NCBI RefSeq assembly: GCF_004119445.1
Contig: NZ_QICI01000029.1
Span: 47,895 to 111,894 of the forward strand
Length of the DNA: 64,000 bases
From: Chryseobacterium sp. CH21
Lineage (GTDB): Bacteria > Bacteroidota > Bacteroidia > Flavobacteriales > Weeksellaceae
Direction: 5' to 3'
The position numbers and the translations under genes were made by a program. The notes beneath the pieces were generated by a model. It searched no databases, was not told where the DNA came from, and worked only from the letters and a program-made list of their open reading frames with translations. How positions within the stretch are numbered: position 1 is the stretch's first letter; each line of letters opens with the position of its first letter. Shown here piece by piece: positions 1-9,019 of the stretch.

Positions 1-337
1 TTGTGTTGACAACCCTATTAATATGGATTTTTAATTATAAAATCTGGAAATATATAAAGGCAGACTTTAAATATAAGGGGAAATGTCTTTACACAATGTA
101 TCAGCAGAATCTGGGGTTAATGGTTGTTTGTGCCAGCTCCATGACGCAGGTGGCCATAAGGAACGGACATTATGCTTATCATTTTTCAGAGAACAGAATT
201 ATACCGATGTTGTAGCAATTTTGGTGACTTTAATTCTTCCTTTTGTATTACAGGTAGCTCTTGTTTTTGCGGTATTCAATTTTATTGAACATAAAAAGAA
301 TTTAGTGAAAATGCAGGAATTTCTAAAGTCAGCATAA
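1..337 (+). pseudogene. C-terminal part of a membrane protein, frameshifted, 5' end outside the window
   Basis: The reading frame starting at base 3 is open from the window edge and encodes a plausible membrane protein (hydrophobic LTTLLIWIF, then LGLMVVCASSM) until a TAG at 213-215. The continuation is in the next frame, where AILVTLILPFVLQVALVFA is a clear membrane segment followed by a charged tail ending in LKSA. One extra T at 210-211 would join them as IIPMFVAILVTL. The 83-205 part of the second frame has no protein-like character, so I read one broken gene rather than two overlapping genes. Family not recognised; the N-terminus lies upstream of the window. Confidence 0.5.
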
Positions 338-355
338 ATAAATTCGCCATCCAGA

Positions 356-1465
356 CTAATGTTTTGATGTAAGCTGTGTAAGCGTATTCTCAAGATGATC
401 CGTGATCTTTTTTACTTCAATATGAGGTCTGAAGACCACTCCTTTTCCTCTTTCCTCATCAGCAATATTCGAAAGTATAATGACAGAGGTCTTAGTATCC
501 GGATAATAAATGTTTAAAGAAGGTGAGCCTTTAATATAACCACTGTGGAAATAAGAATTAGGCTGGCCAATATTAAGCATGATTCCATAAGCATAACCCA
601 TTTTTCCGAAGATAGCATGATGTCTTTCCGAGCTTTTCGCCATGAATAGCTTCAGCGTTTCTGGTTTTAAGATTTTTCCACCGTACAAAGCGTTGTTCCA
701 TGAATGAAGATCCTGAATAGTAGATAATATTCCGCCAGCTGGAGTACCGATTTCTTTTCCGCCTAATCTTTTCGGCATATTCGGAACCTCTGAAAACTTA
801 GCAGGGGTACCAACATAGGCGCTTGCAAAGTTATTTCCTTTAAAAATATTTCCTGTTGAAGAATGAGTCATTCCCGCTTTTTTGAACAGTTCCAGTGCAT
901 TTTCATCATATGACTTTCCGGATACTTTTTCCACAATCTTTCCAAGCGTATTAAATCCGTCATTGGAATAGAAAAAATCCGAACCGCTTTTAAACATCAG
1001 TTTTCCACCCATCAGATTCAACCCTGAAGTATGATTGAGCAACTGATGAATCGTAATGTTTTCATACTCTTTGGTCTGGAATTCTTTCAGGTATTTTGAA
1101 GCTTTATCTGTTACATTAAGTTTTCCCTGTTCCATCTGGAGCAGGATCATCACAGCGGTGAACTGCTTGCTTACAGATCCTATCGCAAAAATAGTATTGC
1201 TGTCAATTTTAGTTTTTCTTTTAAAATCCGAATAACCGTTTTCTCTTCTATAAAGGGGAAGAGAGTCTTTAAAAACGGCAATGCTTCCATTGAAATGATA
1301 CTTTTTGAAAGTGGAATCAAGCTGTTGCTCTAAAAGGGTCTTCTGAAAAGCAGCAATGGTAGAATCAACAATTGCTTTTTTATCAACAGGAGTAATTTTA
1401 GGAGTTTCAGTGGTGCAGGAAAAGAAAAAACAGAAAAGGGACAGGATAATAAAATTTTTGATCAC
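356..1465 (-). CDS. Serine beta-lactamase-like (class C/PBP4*-type) lipoprotein hydrolase
   Basis: A 369-residue secreted serine hydrolase of the beta-lactamase/D-aminopeptidase/esterase family. The signal peptide ends in a lipobox with Cys17 (FFFSC), so it is probably anchored to a membrane on the periplasmic side or the surface. The family catalytic elements are visible: SxxK as S97-V-S-K100, the tyrosine motif Y166-S-N168, and H307-S-G309 in place of KTG. The substrate cannot be read from the sequence; relatives include esterases, D-Ala peptidases and true class C beta-lactamases, and the HSG motif argues for esterase or peptidase rather than resistance enzyme. It stands alone, with the next gene more than 200 bp away. 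Confidence 0.85.
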   Translation of the reverse strand: MIKNFIILSLFCFFFSCTTETPKITPVDKKAIVDSTIAAFQKTLLEQQLDSTFKKYHFNGSIAVFKDSLPLYRRENGYSDFKRKTKIDSNTIFAIGSVSKQFTAVMILLQMEQGKLNVTDKASKYLKEFQTKEYENITIHQLLNHTSGLNLMGGKLMFKSGSDFFYSNDGFNTLGKIVEKVSGKSYDENALELFKKAGMTHSSTGNIFKGNNFASAYVGTPAKFSEVPNMPKRLGGKEIGTPAGGILSTIQDLHSWNNALYGGKILKPETLKLFMAKSSERHHAIFGKMGYAYGIMLNIGQPNSYFHSGYIKGSPSLNIYYPDTKTSVIILSNIADEERGKGVVFRPHIEVKKITDHLENTLTQLTSKH

Positions 1466-1661
1466 AGGTGTTGTATTTTTTTAATGATGATTGATACTCT
1501 TAAAGATACTAAAATTTCCAAAAGAGTAGTAAGGGAAGCAAATTGCGTGCTAAGATGAGGTGCGGGAGCAATTTAATAAGGTTTTAATCTATACTTATGA
1601 AGTATTCGGTAGATAATTGACCTTATGAATGAATTGATTGCAGAAATAAAATAATAGACTG

Positions 1662-1692
1662 AAAAGCCTGTGAATATTTTCACAGGCTTTTT
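1662..1692 (-). terminator. Rho-independent terminator after the PP-loop ATPase gene
   Basis: A 12-bp perfect stem (AAAGCCTGTGAA with TTCACAGGCTTT) around a 4-base loop. It lies directly at the stop codon of the minus-strand gene ending at 1691. Confidence 0.8.
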
Positions 1693-2395
1693 ATAGCAGA
1701 TCGCAAAACCAGAAAATATATTCCCCGTCTTCTTCTTCTGGAGATGTTTTTGGTTTAGGATAGGTTTTCTTTACTGTTTCTCCAATTTCAAACTGAATTG
1801 GGTTTTTGAAAATGGGGCCATCAAAAGTAAAAGTATGAAACTCCCCGTTTTCTCCGCATGGATCTACATTTTCAGGAAGATCATCAATAAATTTCTGATC
1901 AATAATCCGTCCGGCAAAACTCTGATCAAGGTAAGATCCGTTGACACAGGTTACAATGGTTTTAAAGCCAAGATCTAAAAATTCATGGATGAGGTGTGGG
2001 GTGTTTTGTTTCCAAAGCGGAAATACGGCTTTCATACCGATAGCATTTAATTGGTCTTCTCTGTATTTTCGCAGGTCTTCCAGGAAAATATCCCCAAAAA
2101 CAGAATGAGTAATACCCTGAGTCTGAATTTCAGCCATTGTTTTACTCATAATTTGCTGATATTCTTCCATGGATGGCTCTTTGGGAAGTTCCATTTTAAT
2201 TAACGGAATCCCGAGGCTTTCCGCTTGTTTTTCTAAAAGAGAGACATGTACACCATGCATAGAAATTCTTTGAAACTCCTGATTGATACTGGTCAGCAGA
2301 GTTGCAATCTCGTATTGATCTTCCTGTAGTATTTTATAAAGGGCGAGGGCAGAATCTTTTCCGCTGCTCCAGTTGAATAAAGCTTTTGGTTTCAT
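1691..2395 (-). CDS. PP-loop ATP pyrophosphatase, diphthine--ammonia ligase family (DUF71)
   Basis: A 234-residue protein of the DUF71/MJ0570 branch of adenine-nucleotide alpha hydrolases. The N-terminal PP-loop is FNWSSGKDSALALY, with S11-G-K-D-S15 binding ATP pyrophosphate. The C-terminal part holds the family's NPCGENGEF-like stretch (PCGENGEFHTFTFDG) typical of Dph6-type enzymes. In eukaryotes and archaea the family amidates diphthine on EF-2; bacteria lack diphthamide, so the real substrate here is unknown. It is a single gene with its own terminator. Confidence 0.85.
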   Translation of the reverse strand: MKPKALFNWSSGKDSALALYKILQEDQYEIATLLTSINQEFQRISMHGVHVSLLEKQAESLGIPLIKMELPKEPSMEEYQQIMSKTMAEIQTQGITHSVFGDIFLEDLRKYREDQLNAIGMKAVFPLWKQNTPHLIHEFLDLGFKTIVTCVNGSYLDQSFAGRIIDQKFIDDLPENVDPCGENGEFHTFTFDGPIFKNPIQFEIGETVKKTYPKPKTSPEEEDGEYIFWFCDLL

Positions 2396-2452
2396 TGAAA
2401 ATAAAAATCTCTCAAAAATAGGGAGATTTTATGGTTAATACGATATGAAATA

Positions 2453-2695
2453 CTATTGCCGATAAGATACGATCACTCCGTTTTCTACATCATATTCTTC
2501 GAAGAGTTCTTTCGCATAGGCTTCCGTTAGAAAATAAGACCGGATATTGTTTTTCTTTTTACTTTCTTCATCCGTTTTTTGCGTAAGATCATGGACCTTC
2601 TTTGAGCAAAAATCACAAAAACTTCCGCCGGGAATGTCCTGCATGTTTTCTCTGCCGATGTGGCATGGCTCATTGATTCGAAATTCTTTTTCCAT
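2453..2695 (-). CDS. Small cysteine-motif protein (FCxxCxKxVHDLT type)
   Basis: An 80-residue hydrophilic protein. Residues near 11-40 carry the pattern PC-x(6)-M...GSFCDFCSKKVHDLT, a short cysteine motif that recurs at the N-terminus of many Bacteroidota hypothetical proteins, usually ahead of a longer domain. Here almost nothing follows it. The CxxC pair plus the upstream Cys suggest metal binding, but this is inference. There is no signal peptide, so it is probably cytoplasmic. Function unknown. Confidence 0.65.
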   Translation of the reverse strand: MEKEFRINEPCHIGRENMQDIPGGSFCDFCSKKVHDLTQKTDEESKKKNNIRSYFLTEAYAKELFEEYDVENGVIVSYRQ

Positions 2696-2724
2696 GATAT
2701 CAGTTTTGTTTAAATTAAAAATAC

Positions 2725-2757
2725 AAAAAACTCCTGAACATATATCAGGAGTTTTTT
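2725..2757 (-). terminator. Rho-independent terminator
   Basis: Stem AAAACTCCTGA / TCAGGAGTTTT with a 7-base loop, between the small lipoprotein gene (ends 2777) and the next minus-strand gene. Poly-A and poly-T flanks let it work on either strand. Confidence 0.75.
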
Positions 2758-2776
2758 ATTTACCAAGGAGATTTTC

Positions 2777-2977
2777 TTATTTTGAAACGGGCTTTCCGTA
2801 ATTGTTTTGGGAGCTTGTAACATCAACTCTGTCTTTTTCCGCCTGGTCTCTTTTTTGTAATTCTTCAACATTTCTAACCATATCGCTTTTGTGAGCATTG
2901 TCCACAGGAGTAGTTTTACAGGAACTTAATACCACAAAAAGACCAAACACCGAAATAATTTTAATACATGTTCTCAT
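2777..2977 (-). CDS. Small lipoprotein, unknown function
   Basis: A 66-residue protein with a clear lipoprotein signal: basic start MRTCIK, hydrophobic core, lipobox VLSSC (Cys20), and a short charged tail rich in D, E and K. After processing only about 47 residues remain, with no recognisable fold. Another ORF on the same strand at 2710-2898 overlaps it out of frame and was discarded because it lacks protein-like composition. Confidence 0.6.
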   Translation of the reverse strand: MRTCIKIISVFGLFVVLSSCKTTPVDNAHKSDMVRNVEELQKRDQAEKDRVDVTSSQNNYGKPVSK

Positions 2978-3084
2978 TCAAATTTTTTGCTGACAAATAT
3001 ATAATAAAGGTCTATTCATTTTTTGTTTTTAACAAACATTATAAACAAGCCTTCCAAAATTTATAATTTTTTCACATAAAAATA

Positions 3085-3114
3085 AAAAAACCTCAAAGAA
3101 TTTCTTTGAGGTTA
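3085..3114 (-). terminator. Rho-independent terminator after icmF
   Basis: 12-bp stem AACCTCAAAGAA / TTCTTTGAGGTT with a one-base apex, about 30 bp past the stop of the minus-strand mutase gene. A long A-run on the + strand provides the U-tail. Confidence 0.8.
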
Positions 3115-3143
3115 GATGTATAAAAAATGTCTGTCACATAGAC

Positions 3144-6100
3144 TTACATATTTCTTCTGTATTTACCACCTACTTCAAATAAAGCATTGGTAATTTGTCC
3201 TAAAGAACAGTATTTCACGGCATCCATCATCATTTCAAATAAGTTTTGCTGGTTGATAGCAGCATGCTGAAGTTGTTTCAATGCTTCTTCAGATTTACCT
3301 TCATTCGCTTGCTGGAAGTTATGAAGAGACTCGATCTGTGCCTGCTTTTCTTCTTCCGTAGAACGGATAACTTCTCCCGGTAAAACGGTTGGTGAACCGT
3401 CTTTTCCTAAGAATGTATTGACTCCGATTATCGGATATTCACCCGTATGTTTCAGCCATTCATAATGCATGGACTCTTCCTGAATCTTTGAACGCTGATA
3501 CATGGTTTCCATTGCCCCAAGAACACCGCCTCTTTCTGTAATTCTATCGAATTCTGCATATACAGCTTCTTCTACAAGATCTGTTAATTCTTCAATGATG
3601 AATGATCCCTGAAGCGGATTTTCGTTTTTCGCTAATCCTAATTCTTTATTAATGATCAGCTGAATAGCCATTGCTCTTCTTACCGATTGCTCAGTAGGCG
3701 TTGTAATCGCTTCATCATAAGCATTCGTGTGAAGTGAATTACAGTTATCATAGATGGCATAAAGTGCCTGAAGAGTGGTTCTGATGTCGTTGAAATCAAT
3801 TTCCTGAGCGTGCAGAGAACGTCCTGAAGTCTGGATGTGGTATTTCAACATCTGGCTTCTTTCGTCTGCGCCGTATTTTAATTTCATTGCTTTTGCCCAG
3901 ATTCTTCTTGCTACACGCCCGATTACTGAATATTCAGGGTCGATACCATTGGAGAAGAAGAAAGATAAGTTCGGTGCAAAATCATTGATGTCCATTCCAC
4001 GGCTTAAGTAATATTCCACATACGTGAAACCATTTGCCAATGTGAATGCCAACTGGGAAACCGGATTAGCTCCTGCTTCAGCAATGTGATATCCGGAGAT
4101 AGAAACAGAGTAGAAGTTTCTTACTTTTTCCGTAATGAAATATTCCTGAACGTCACCCATTAATCTCAATGCAAATTCCGTAGAGAAGATACATGTATTC
4201 TGAGCCTGGTCTTCTTTTAAGATGTCAGCCTGAACGGTACCACGAACTGTAGCAATTGTTTTTGCTTTGATTTCCGCGTATACATCTGCAGGAATCACTT
4301 CATCCCCTGTTAGTCCTAAAAGCTGTAATCCTAAACCATTGTTGGATGGAGGTAGTTCACCATTATATTTTGGTCTTTCTAACCCTTTATCGTCAAATTT
4401 CTCCTTCAGCTTAGCTTCTACTTTAGTCTCTAAACCGTTTTCTTTGATATATTTTTCAACATTCTGATCGATCGCAGCATTCATGAAGAAAGCCAATAGC
4501 ATCGGTGCAGGACCGTTGATCGTCATTGAAACCGAAGTTAATGCATTCACAAGATCAAATCCGGAATACAGTTTCTTAGCATCATCCAATGTAGCGATAG
4601 AAACTCCAGCATTCCCGATTTTACCATAAATATCTGGTGGTAAAGCCGGATCCTGACCGTATAATGTAACAGAGTCAAAGGCTGTAGACAGACGTTTTGC
4701 AGGCATTTCTGCAGAAACATAATGGAATCTTCTGTTGGTTCTTTCAGGGCCTCCTTCTCCTGCAAACATCCTTGTAGGATCTTCACCGGTTCTCTTGAAC
4801 GGATAAATTCCCGCAGTGTAAGGGAAGCTTCCCGGAAGGTTTTCCTGGCCTTTCCATTGGATCAGATCGCCCCAGTCATTGTATTTTGGTAATGCAATTT
4901 TTGGAATTCTTAAATGCGATAAAGACTCAGTGGAAGTTTCAACTTTGATCTCTTTTCCTCTTACGTAATACGAATAAAATTCTGCATGGAAAGCTTTTTT
5001 CGTATCATCCCAGGTTTTCAGGAAGTCAATATTATCCTGTTGAAGTTCTTTTTCAGCTTTTTGATATTCAGCATCCAAAACTTCATTGGAAATGATATTT
5101 TTTACGCCTTCAATATGATACATTTTTCTGGCCAGCTCTGCCTGTTTTTCAATATTGATGTCGTATTGCTTATTGTTTTCAACGATTTCAGAAAGGTAAC
5201 GAACTCTTTTGGGAGGGATAATGGTTACTTCTTCTGTAACTTCCTGCTCTACAAAAGTTTTTAGATTTAATTCAGAGAATTTATCGTTTACTTTTGAAAT
5301 CAATCTGTTGTATAATTCTGTGGTTCCATGATCATTAAACTGAGATGCTTTGGTTGCATACACCGGCATATCATCTAATGGGCTTTCCCATAAAAGGTGG
5401 TTTCTCTGGAACTGTTTTCTTACAGCCTGAAGCGCATCCAAAGCACCACGTTTGTCAGATTTATTCAATGCTACCAAATCTGCATAGTCTAACATGTCGA
5501 TTTTTTCCAACTGTGTAGAAGCTCCATATTCAGGAGTCATTACATACATGGAAACATCTGCAAAATCAGAAACTTCTGAACCAGACTGCCCAATTCCTGA
5601 AGTTTCAAGAATGATGACGTCTGGGTGAGCCAGTTTCAATACATTCAATGCAGAATGAATGAAAGGAGAAACAGAAACGTTATTTTCTCTGGTAGCCATA
5701 GAACGCATATAAACTCTAGGATCATTGATCGCGTTCATACGGATTCTGTCTCCCAATAAGGCACCTCCGGTTTTCTTTTTCGAAGGGTCAATGGAAATAA
5801 TAGCGATTTTTTTATCTGTATTTGAACGTAAGAAACGTCTTACCAATTCATCTGTTAATGAAGATTTACCTGCTCCTCCGGTACCTGTAATACCAATAAT
5901 TGGAATGGTTAAATCTTTAGATTTTTCATCGATAGCCTTTACAAGCTCAGGTTTTTCTTCTGAGAAGTTTTCAACGGCTGAGATAATTTGTGCAATGCTT
6001 GATGGATTTTCAAAACTGATATCATCAAGGTCTTTTGCTGTAACATCTTTTCCTGTAGCAAAATCTGATCGGTGTACCAGATCATCAATCATTCCCTGAA

Positions 6101-6491
6101 GTCCAAGTTCACGGCCATCATCCGGAGAATAAATTCTGTCTATTCCGTAAGACATCAGGTCTTTGATTTCTTCGGGAAGGATTACACCACCACCACCACC
6201 AAAAATTTTGATCTGCGGTGAATTTTTTTCTCTCAAAAGGTCGTAGATATATTTAAAATATTCGTTGTGACCTCCCTGATATGAAGTTAATGCAATGGCA
6301 TTGGCATCTTCCTGGATTGCTGTGTTTACAACTTCCTCTGCTGATTTATCGTGTCCTAAGTGGATCACTTCGCATCCTGTTCCCTGAATAACACGACGCA
6401 TAATATTGATCGCAGCATCATGCCCATCAAATAATGAGGCAGCAGTTACGATTCTTACCTTGTTGGTTGGAGTATATTTTTGGGTTTCCAT
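3144..6491 (-). CDS. icmF: Fused isobutyryl-CoA mutase with internal G-protein chaperone (IcmF)
   Basis: A 1115-residue adenosylcobalamin enzyme interconverting isobutyryl-CoA and n-butyryl-CoA. Domain order is that of IcmF: B12-binding domain (D22-G-H24-x-x-A motif, His24 the lower cobalt ligand), a MeaB-like GTPase (P-loop GTGGAGKS at 203-210, NKSD at 343-346), a linker, then the mutase barrel (about 550-1090). At the two positions that separate isobutyryl- from methylmalonyl-CoA mutase by alignment from memory, this protein has Phe576 (RMFAGEG, where methylmalonyl mutase has Tyr) and Gln764 (QAQNT, where it has Arg). That supports IcmF rather than the 'methylmalonyl-CoA mutase' name often applied. 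A TATATTTG -7 box on the minus strand lies at 6520-6527. Confidence 0.92.
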   Translation of the reverse strand: METQKYTPTNKVRIVTAASLFDGHDAAINIMRRVIQGTGCEVIHLGHDKSAEEVVNTAIQEDANAIALTSYQGGHNEYFKYIYDLLREKNSPQIKIFGGGGGVILPEEIKDLMSYGIDRIYSPDDGRELGLQGMIDDLVHRSDFATGKDVTAKDLDDISFENPSSIAQIISAVENFSEEKPELVKAIDEKSKDLTIPIIGITGTGGAGKSSLTDELVRRFLRSNTDKKIAIISIDPSKKKTGGALLGDRIRMNAINDPRVYMRSMATRENNVSVSPFIHSALNVLKLAHPDVIILETSGIGQSGSEVSDFADVSMYVMTPEYGASTQLEKIDMLDYADLVALNKSDKRGALDALQAVRKQFQRNHLLWESPLDDMPVYATKASQFNDHGTTELYNRLISKVNDKFSELNLKTFVEQEVTEEVTIIPPKRVRYLSEIVENNKQYDINIEKQAELARKMYHIEGVKNIISNEVLDAEYQKAEKELQQDNIDFLKTWDDTKKAFHAEFYSYYVRGKEIKVETSTESLSHLRIPKIALPKYNDWGDLIQWKGQENLPGSFPYTAGIYPFKRTGEDPTRMFAGEGGPERTNRRFHYVSAEMPAKRLSTAFDSVTLYGQDPALPPDIYGKIGNAGVSIATLDDAKKLYSGFDLVNALTSVSMTINGPAPMLLAFFMNAAIDQNVEKYIKENGLETKVEAKLKEKFDDKGLERPKYNGELPPSNNGLGLQLLGLTGDEVIPADVYAEIKAKTIATVRGTVQADILKEDQAQNTCIFSTEFALRLMGDVQEYFITEKVRNFYSVSISGYHIAEAGANPVSQLAFTLANGFTYVEYYLSRGMDINDFAPNLSFFFSNGIDPEYSVIGRVARRIWAKAMKLKYGADERSQMLKYHIQTSGRSLHAQEIDFNDIRTTLQALYAIYDNCNSLHTNAYDEAITTPTEQSVRRAMAIQLIINKELGLAKNENPLQGSFIIEELTDLVEEAVYAEFDRITERGGVLGAMETMYQRSKIQEESMHYEWLKHTGEYPIIGVNTFLGKDGSPTVLPGEVIRSTEEEKQAQIESLHNFQQANEGKSEEALKQLQHAAINQQNLFEMMMDAVKYCSLGQITNALFEVGGKYRRNM

Positions 6492-6664
6492 AAAAAATTC
6501 TAGACAGTTTCTAAGTTCTCAAATATAGTAATAAAATGAAAACCCCGACTTGTAGGTTAATGTTTTGATTTTTAAATGTTTATAATAATTGTTTTTTGAA
6601 TCTTACAGACTTTGTTAGAAGCTAGGTCTGTATTTTCCAGATTATTACATAATTCTATAAAAAT

Positions 6665-6702
6665 ATAAATGTCGGCAGAATAAAATCTACCGACATTTTC
6701 TC
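6665..6702 (-). terminator. Rho-independent terminator
   Basis: Stem AATGTCGG(C/T)AG with the complementary CTACCGACATT around about 9 bases, followed on the minus strand by T/A-rich sequence. It sits about 55 bp beyond the stop of the outer-membrane-type gene that ends at 6753. Confidence 0.7.
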
Positions 6703-6752
6703 TTTGGTCTAAACCTGAAGTTTGGTCTTTGTTGCAGGAAAGATTTCCTGTT

Positions 6753-7988
6753 TTATTGTTTTTCAGAAAAAAGTGTTTTTCTTTTGCTGTCCAGTCCCCA
6801 GTTCAATCCTAAGAATGAAATGAGATTATCCTTATCGCCGTAATTTTTCCCGAAAGCAGCATTGATGTATACACTGTCAGATACTTTATAGTTGATAATT
6901 CCATTGGAACGGTAGGTGTTATCCAAATCACTGCTTCTGTAGATGAATTCATAGCCAATAGAGAATTTATTGTAAACGAGTTCTATTTTTCCACCAAAAT
7001 CATAATTGTTGGTTTTGTTGAACCCGTTGGGAACATCATAAACCGTTTTGTCCTGCATGTATCTTGCAACGGCATAGAAATTCAATCTTTTTTCTGTTTT
7101 TGAAGGGTCTGCAGGAGTTTCTTTGATCATTACCTTTGATTTTTCCTTCTTTTGATCTTCATCTGGCTTTGGGGTTTTCCTTTCCAGATTGATTCCTGAA
7201 CTCATCGTCATCCAAACTCCGAATTTTCCGAATTGATTATTTTTAAACTGGTTATCCAAAAAGAAAGTACTGTAGGCCGAAGCGAGATCTAATTGAAAAG
7301 CAGGTTTTTCGTCAAGGTATTTTTTATATTTTTCAGTTTCGGTTTTGTAATACTCAGGGACAAACTTTTCTAATGCTTTTGCCTTCATCTCGTTTTTTTC
7401 ATCTGGGCTGGCATTGGATGCTTCTATATCATTATACTCCTTTGAATTTTCAAACTCTGCCTGAATATCGGTTAATTGCTTTGAAATATTATCATTTGAA
7501 GCGGCAATAGCCTTTATATTTTTTGCGTTTCTTACTTTAAACACAGTTGTTCGCAAAGAAAAAGAGACTGAGGGATTTTCTGTATCAAGATTTTCAATTT
7601 TATAATTTCTCAGAAAGGCAAATGAGAATGAAACGTTTTTTGCTTCACTGAAAATGTTATTTTTGTACTTATCAGTATTGCCAATCTTTTTAATTCCCGC
7701 ATATTTCAAAGCATCCATTTCTGTTAGAGGAAATAAATGCGTCGGCGTAAGTTCTACTGCATAGGCATTAGGAAGACCTTCATTTTCGCTGAATGAATTC
7801 ACAATACTGGTCATGAAGGCTTTTTTTGATTTTGGAGTTTCCAGATCAGAGCTTGCCAGGCCGAGAAGCATTACACTTGGAGCATTGGAAAGCTCCAGCT
7901 TGTTTAACTCTGCAGTAATCTCTTTACTTTGAGAAAATAGCAATGTCATTCCGTTCACCAGAGCTGTTAATATTAATAATTTTTTCAT
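6753..7988 (-). CDS. Secreted or outer-membrane protein of unknown function
   Basis: 411 residues with a cleavable signal peptide (MKKLLILTALVNGMTLLFSQ). The C-terminal third has alternating hydrophobic/polar strands rich in Tyr, Phe and Gly (for example FDFGG-, IGYEFIYR- and INAAFGKNYG-like segments), as in outer-membrane beta-barrels. A charged middle segment (about 190-230, KNEMKAKALEKF) looks helical. Its start codon overlaps the stop of the upstream gene by 4 bases (ATGA at 7985-7988), so the two are translationally coupled. No family recognised. Confidence 0.7.
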   Translation of the reverse strand: MKKLLILTALVNGMTLLFSQSKEITAELNKLELSNAPSVMLLGLASSDLETPKSKKAFMTSIVNSFSENEGLPNAYAVELTPTHLFPLTEMDALKYAGIKKIGNTDKYKNNIFSEAKNVSFSFAFLRNYKIENLDTENPSVSFSLRTTVFKVRNAKNIKAIAASNDNISKQLTDIQAEFENSKEYNDIEASNASPDEKNEMKAKALEKFVPEYYKTETEKYKKYLDEKPAFQLDLASAYSTFFLDNQFKNNQFGKFGVWMTMSSGINLERKTPKPDEDQKKEKSKVMIKETPADPSKTEKRLNFYAVARYMQDKTVYDVPNGFNKTNNYDFGGKIELVYNKFSIGYEFIYRSSDLDNTYRSNGIINYKVSDSVYINAAFGKNYGDKDNLISFLGLNWGLDSKRKTLFSEKQ

Positions 7989-8383
7989 AGCTCAACTTTT
8001 ATGTATTTATAAACCCCATAGATAAATTTACCAGTTAAATCTTCTGTTGTTTTGCCTTTAAAAGGATTGAAATTAAAATTCTTACTAGGAATTTGAGGGA
8101 ATTCAAACTTTATTCTGCAGGTATTTATTAAAATCTGAAGATGATTCACCTGCATATTAATATTGAAAGATGTCGCAAAAAGTAAATTATCGGACTTTAA
8201 ATCTGCTTTTGGAATGGTAAAAGAAAATCCGTCATCTTTTAAATTGTTGTCATCTATCCGTATTCCATTAATAATAAAATGGGGATCACCAAATTGTGTA
8301 TTGGCACTGATTATTACATTCACTTCAACATTGTATTCATTAAAGTCTGCAATTTCTACTGTTTTTTGAGAAATCTTTTTCAT
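7985..8383 (-). CDS. Hypothetical protein, coupled to the downstream outer-membrane gene
   Basis: About 132 residues starting MKKISQKTVEIADF; an in-frame ATG 51 bp upstream (8434) is also possible, but the chosen start has a more typical N-terminus and an A-rich leader. There is no signal peptide. The protein is rich in short beta-strand-like stretches (VEVNVIISANTQFGDPHFII). It ends inside the start codon of the next gene (4-bp overlap), so the pair forms an operon behind the promoter at 8463-8493. Function unknown. Confidence 0.6.
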   Translation of the reverse strand: MKKISQKTVEIADFNEYNVEVNVIISANTQFGDPHFIINGIRIDDNNLKDDGFSFTIPKADLKSDNLLFATSFNINMQVNHLQILINTCRIKFEFPQIPSKNFNFNPFKGKTTEDLTGKFIYGVYKYIKVEL

Positions 8384-8462
8384 GTCTATTGTTTTTTTAG
8401 TTTGTAATATTTTCAAAATCTGTAAAATGATCATGAGTACATTTCAGCTTTTGATTCTATTT

Positions 8463-8493
8463 CAAATTTACGATTTGTAATATTAGAGGTCAA
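8463..8493 (-). promoter_or_regulatory. Bacteroidota-type promoter (TTG-N20-TAAATTTG)
   Basis: On the minus strand, a -33 TTG (8491-8493) and a -7 TAAATTTG (8463-8470) are separated by 20 bases, matching the Flavobacterium/Bacteroides consensus TTG-N17-23-TAnnTTTG. It drives the two-gene unit starting at 8383. Confidence 0.65.
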
Positions 8494-8643
8494 TTACCTT
8501 TTCGGGTGATATTGTGTTGTTTTAATAAGGCAATCAAATTCTTCTGAAATGAAAGAAGCAACCATTAAATCCAATAATTAAATCGGATCAAGAATTCTGT
8601 GCCCCAATTAAATTCTCTATTTTTGCAGCATATTTTTACAGAC

Positions 8644-8976
8644 ATGCAAAAAGCTTTGATGTATTTCGCGTTAGGAACAGTAGTAAGCTTCCTGATCAAT
8701 TATTTCTTTATAAGTTCGGAAAATATCGCACTGGATATTTATTATGCCTTTGCCTTCGGTTCTGCATGGGGAATCGCTTATTATCTGGATACTCCTAACT
8801 TTACACTGCCGAAAAAATTAATTCTTTCATTTGTAGCCATGGGAGTTCTGGTACTTATTGGTGCTCTGATTTTTAACCTTGAACTGGCGATTCCGTCTAT
8901 CCTGAAGTTTTCTATGGTGTTTGTAGCTTATTATATGATAGCAAGTTTTAAGGAAACTAAGTCATTAAGAAAATAA
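8644..8976 (+). CDS. Small integral membrane protein
   Basis: About 110 residues with four predicted membrane segments (roughly 5-22, 30-45, 55-75, 82-100) and short polar ends, finishing in KETKSLRK. I chose ATG 8644 over the GTG at 8599: a -7 box TATTTTTG lies at 8619-8626, between the two, so a transcript from it would not include the upstream start. Family not recognised. Confidence 0.7.
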   Translation: MQKALMYFALGTVVSFLINYFFISSENIALDIYYAFAFGSAWGIAYYLDTPNFTLPKKLILSFVAMGVLVLIGALIFNLELAIPSILKFSMVFVAYYMIASFKETKSLRK

Positions 8977-8979
8977 ATA

Positions 8980-9017
8980 AAAAAAAGAGGTTGTCAGATT
9001 TGACAGGTTCTTTGTTT
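8980..9017. terminator. Convergent (bidirectional) terminator
   Basis: An 11-bp stem with several G-U pairs around GATT (AGAGGTTGTCA ... TGACAGGTTCT), with an A-run on the left and T-rich sequence on the right, between two convergent genes only 43 bp apart. Confidence 0.6.
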
Positions 9018-9019
9018 AT

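Noticed and set aside
83..205. First half of the frame opening at 83 as an independent gene start
   Set aside because: Its 83-205 part (HDAGGHKERTLCLSFF-like) has no protein-like character, while the frame from base 3 does; a frameshift joins the two good halves.
2710..2898. 62-codon minus-strand frame overlapping the small lipoprotein
   Set aside because: Out of frame with the lipobox protein, which has a clear signal peptide; this frame has no feature of its own.
5725..6099. 124-codon + frame inside icmF
   Set aside because: Antisense shadow of the IcmF GTPase domain.
8599..8643. GTG start for the small membrane protein
   Set aside because: A promoter -7 box lies between this codon and ATG 8644, so the shorter form is favoured.
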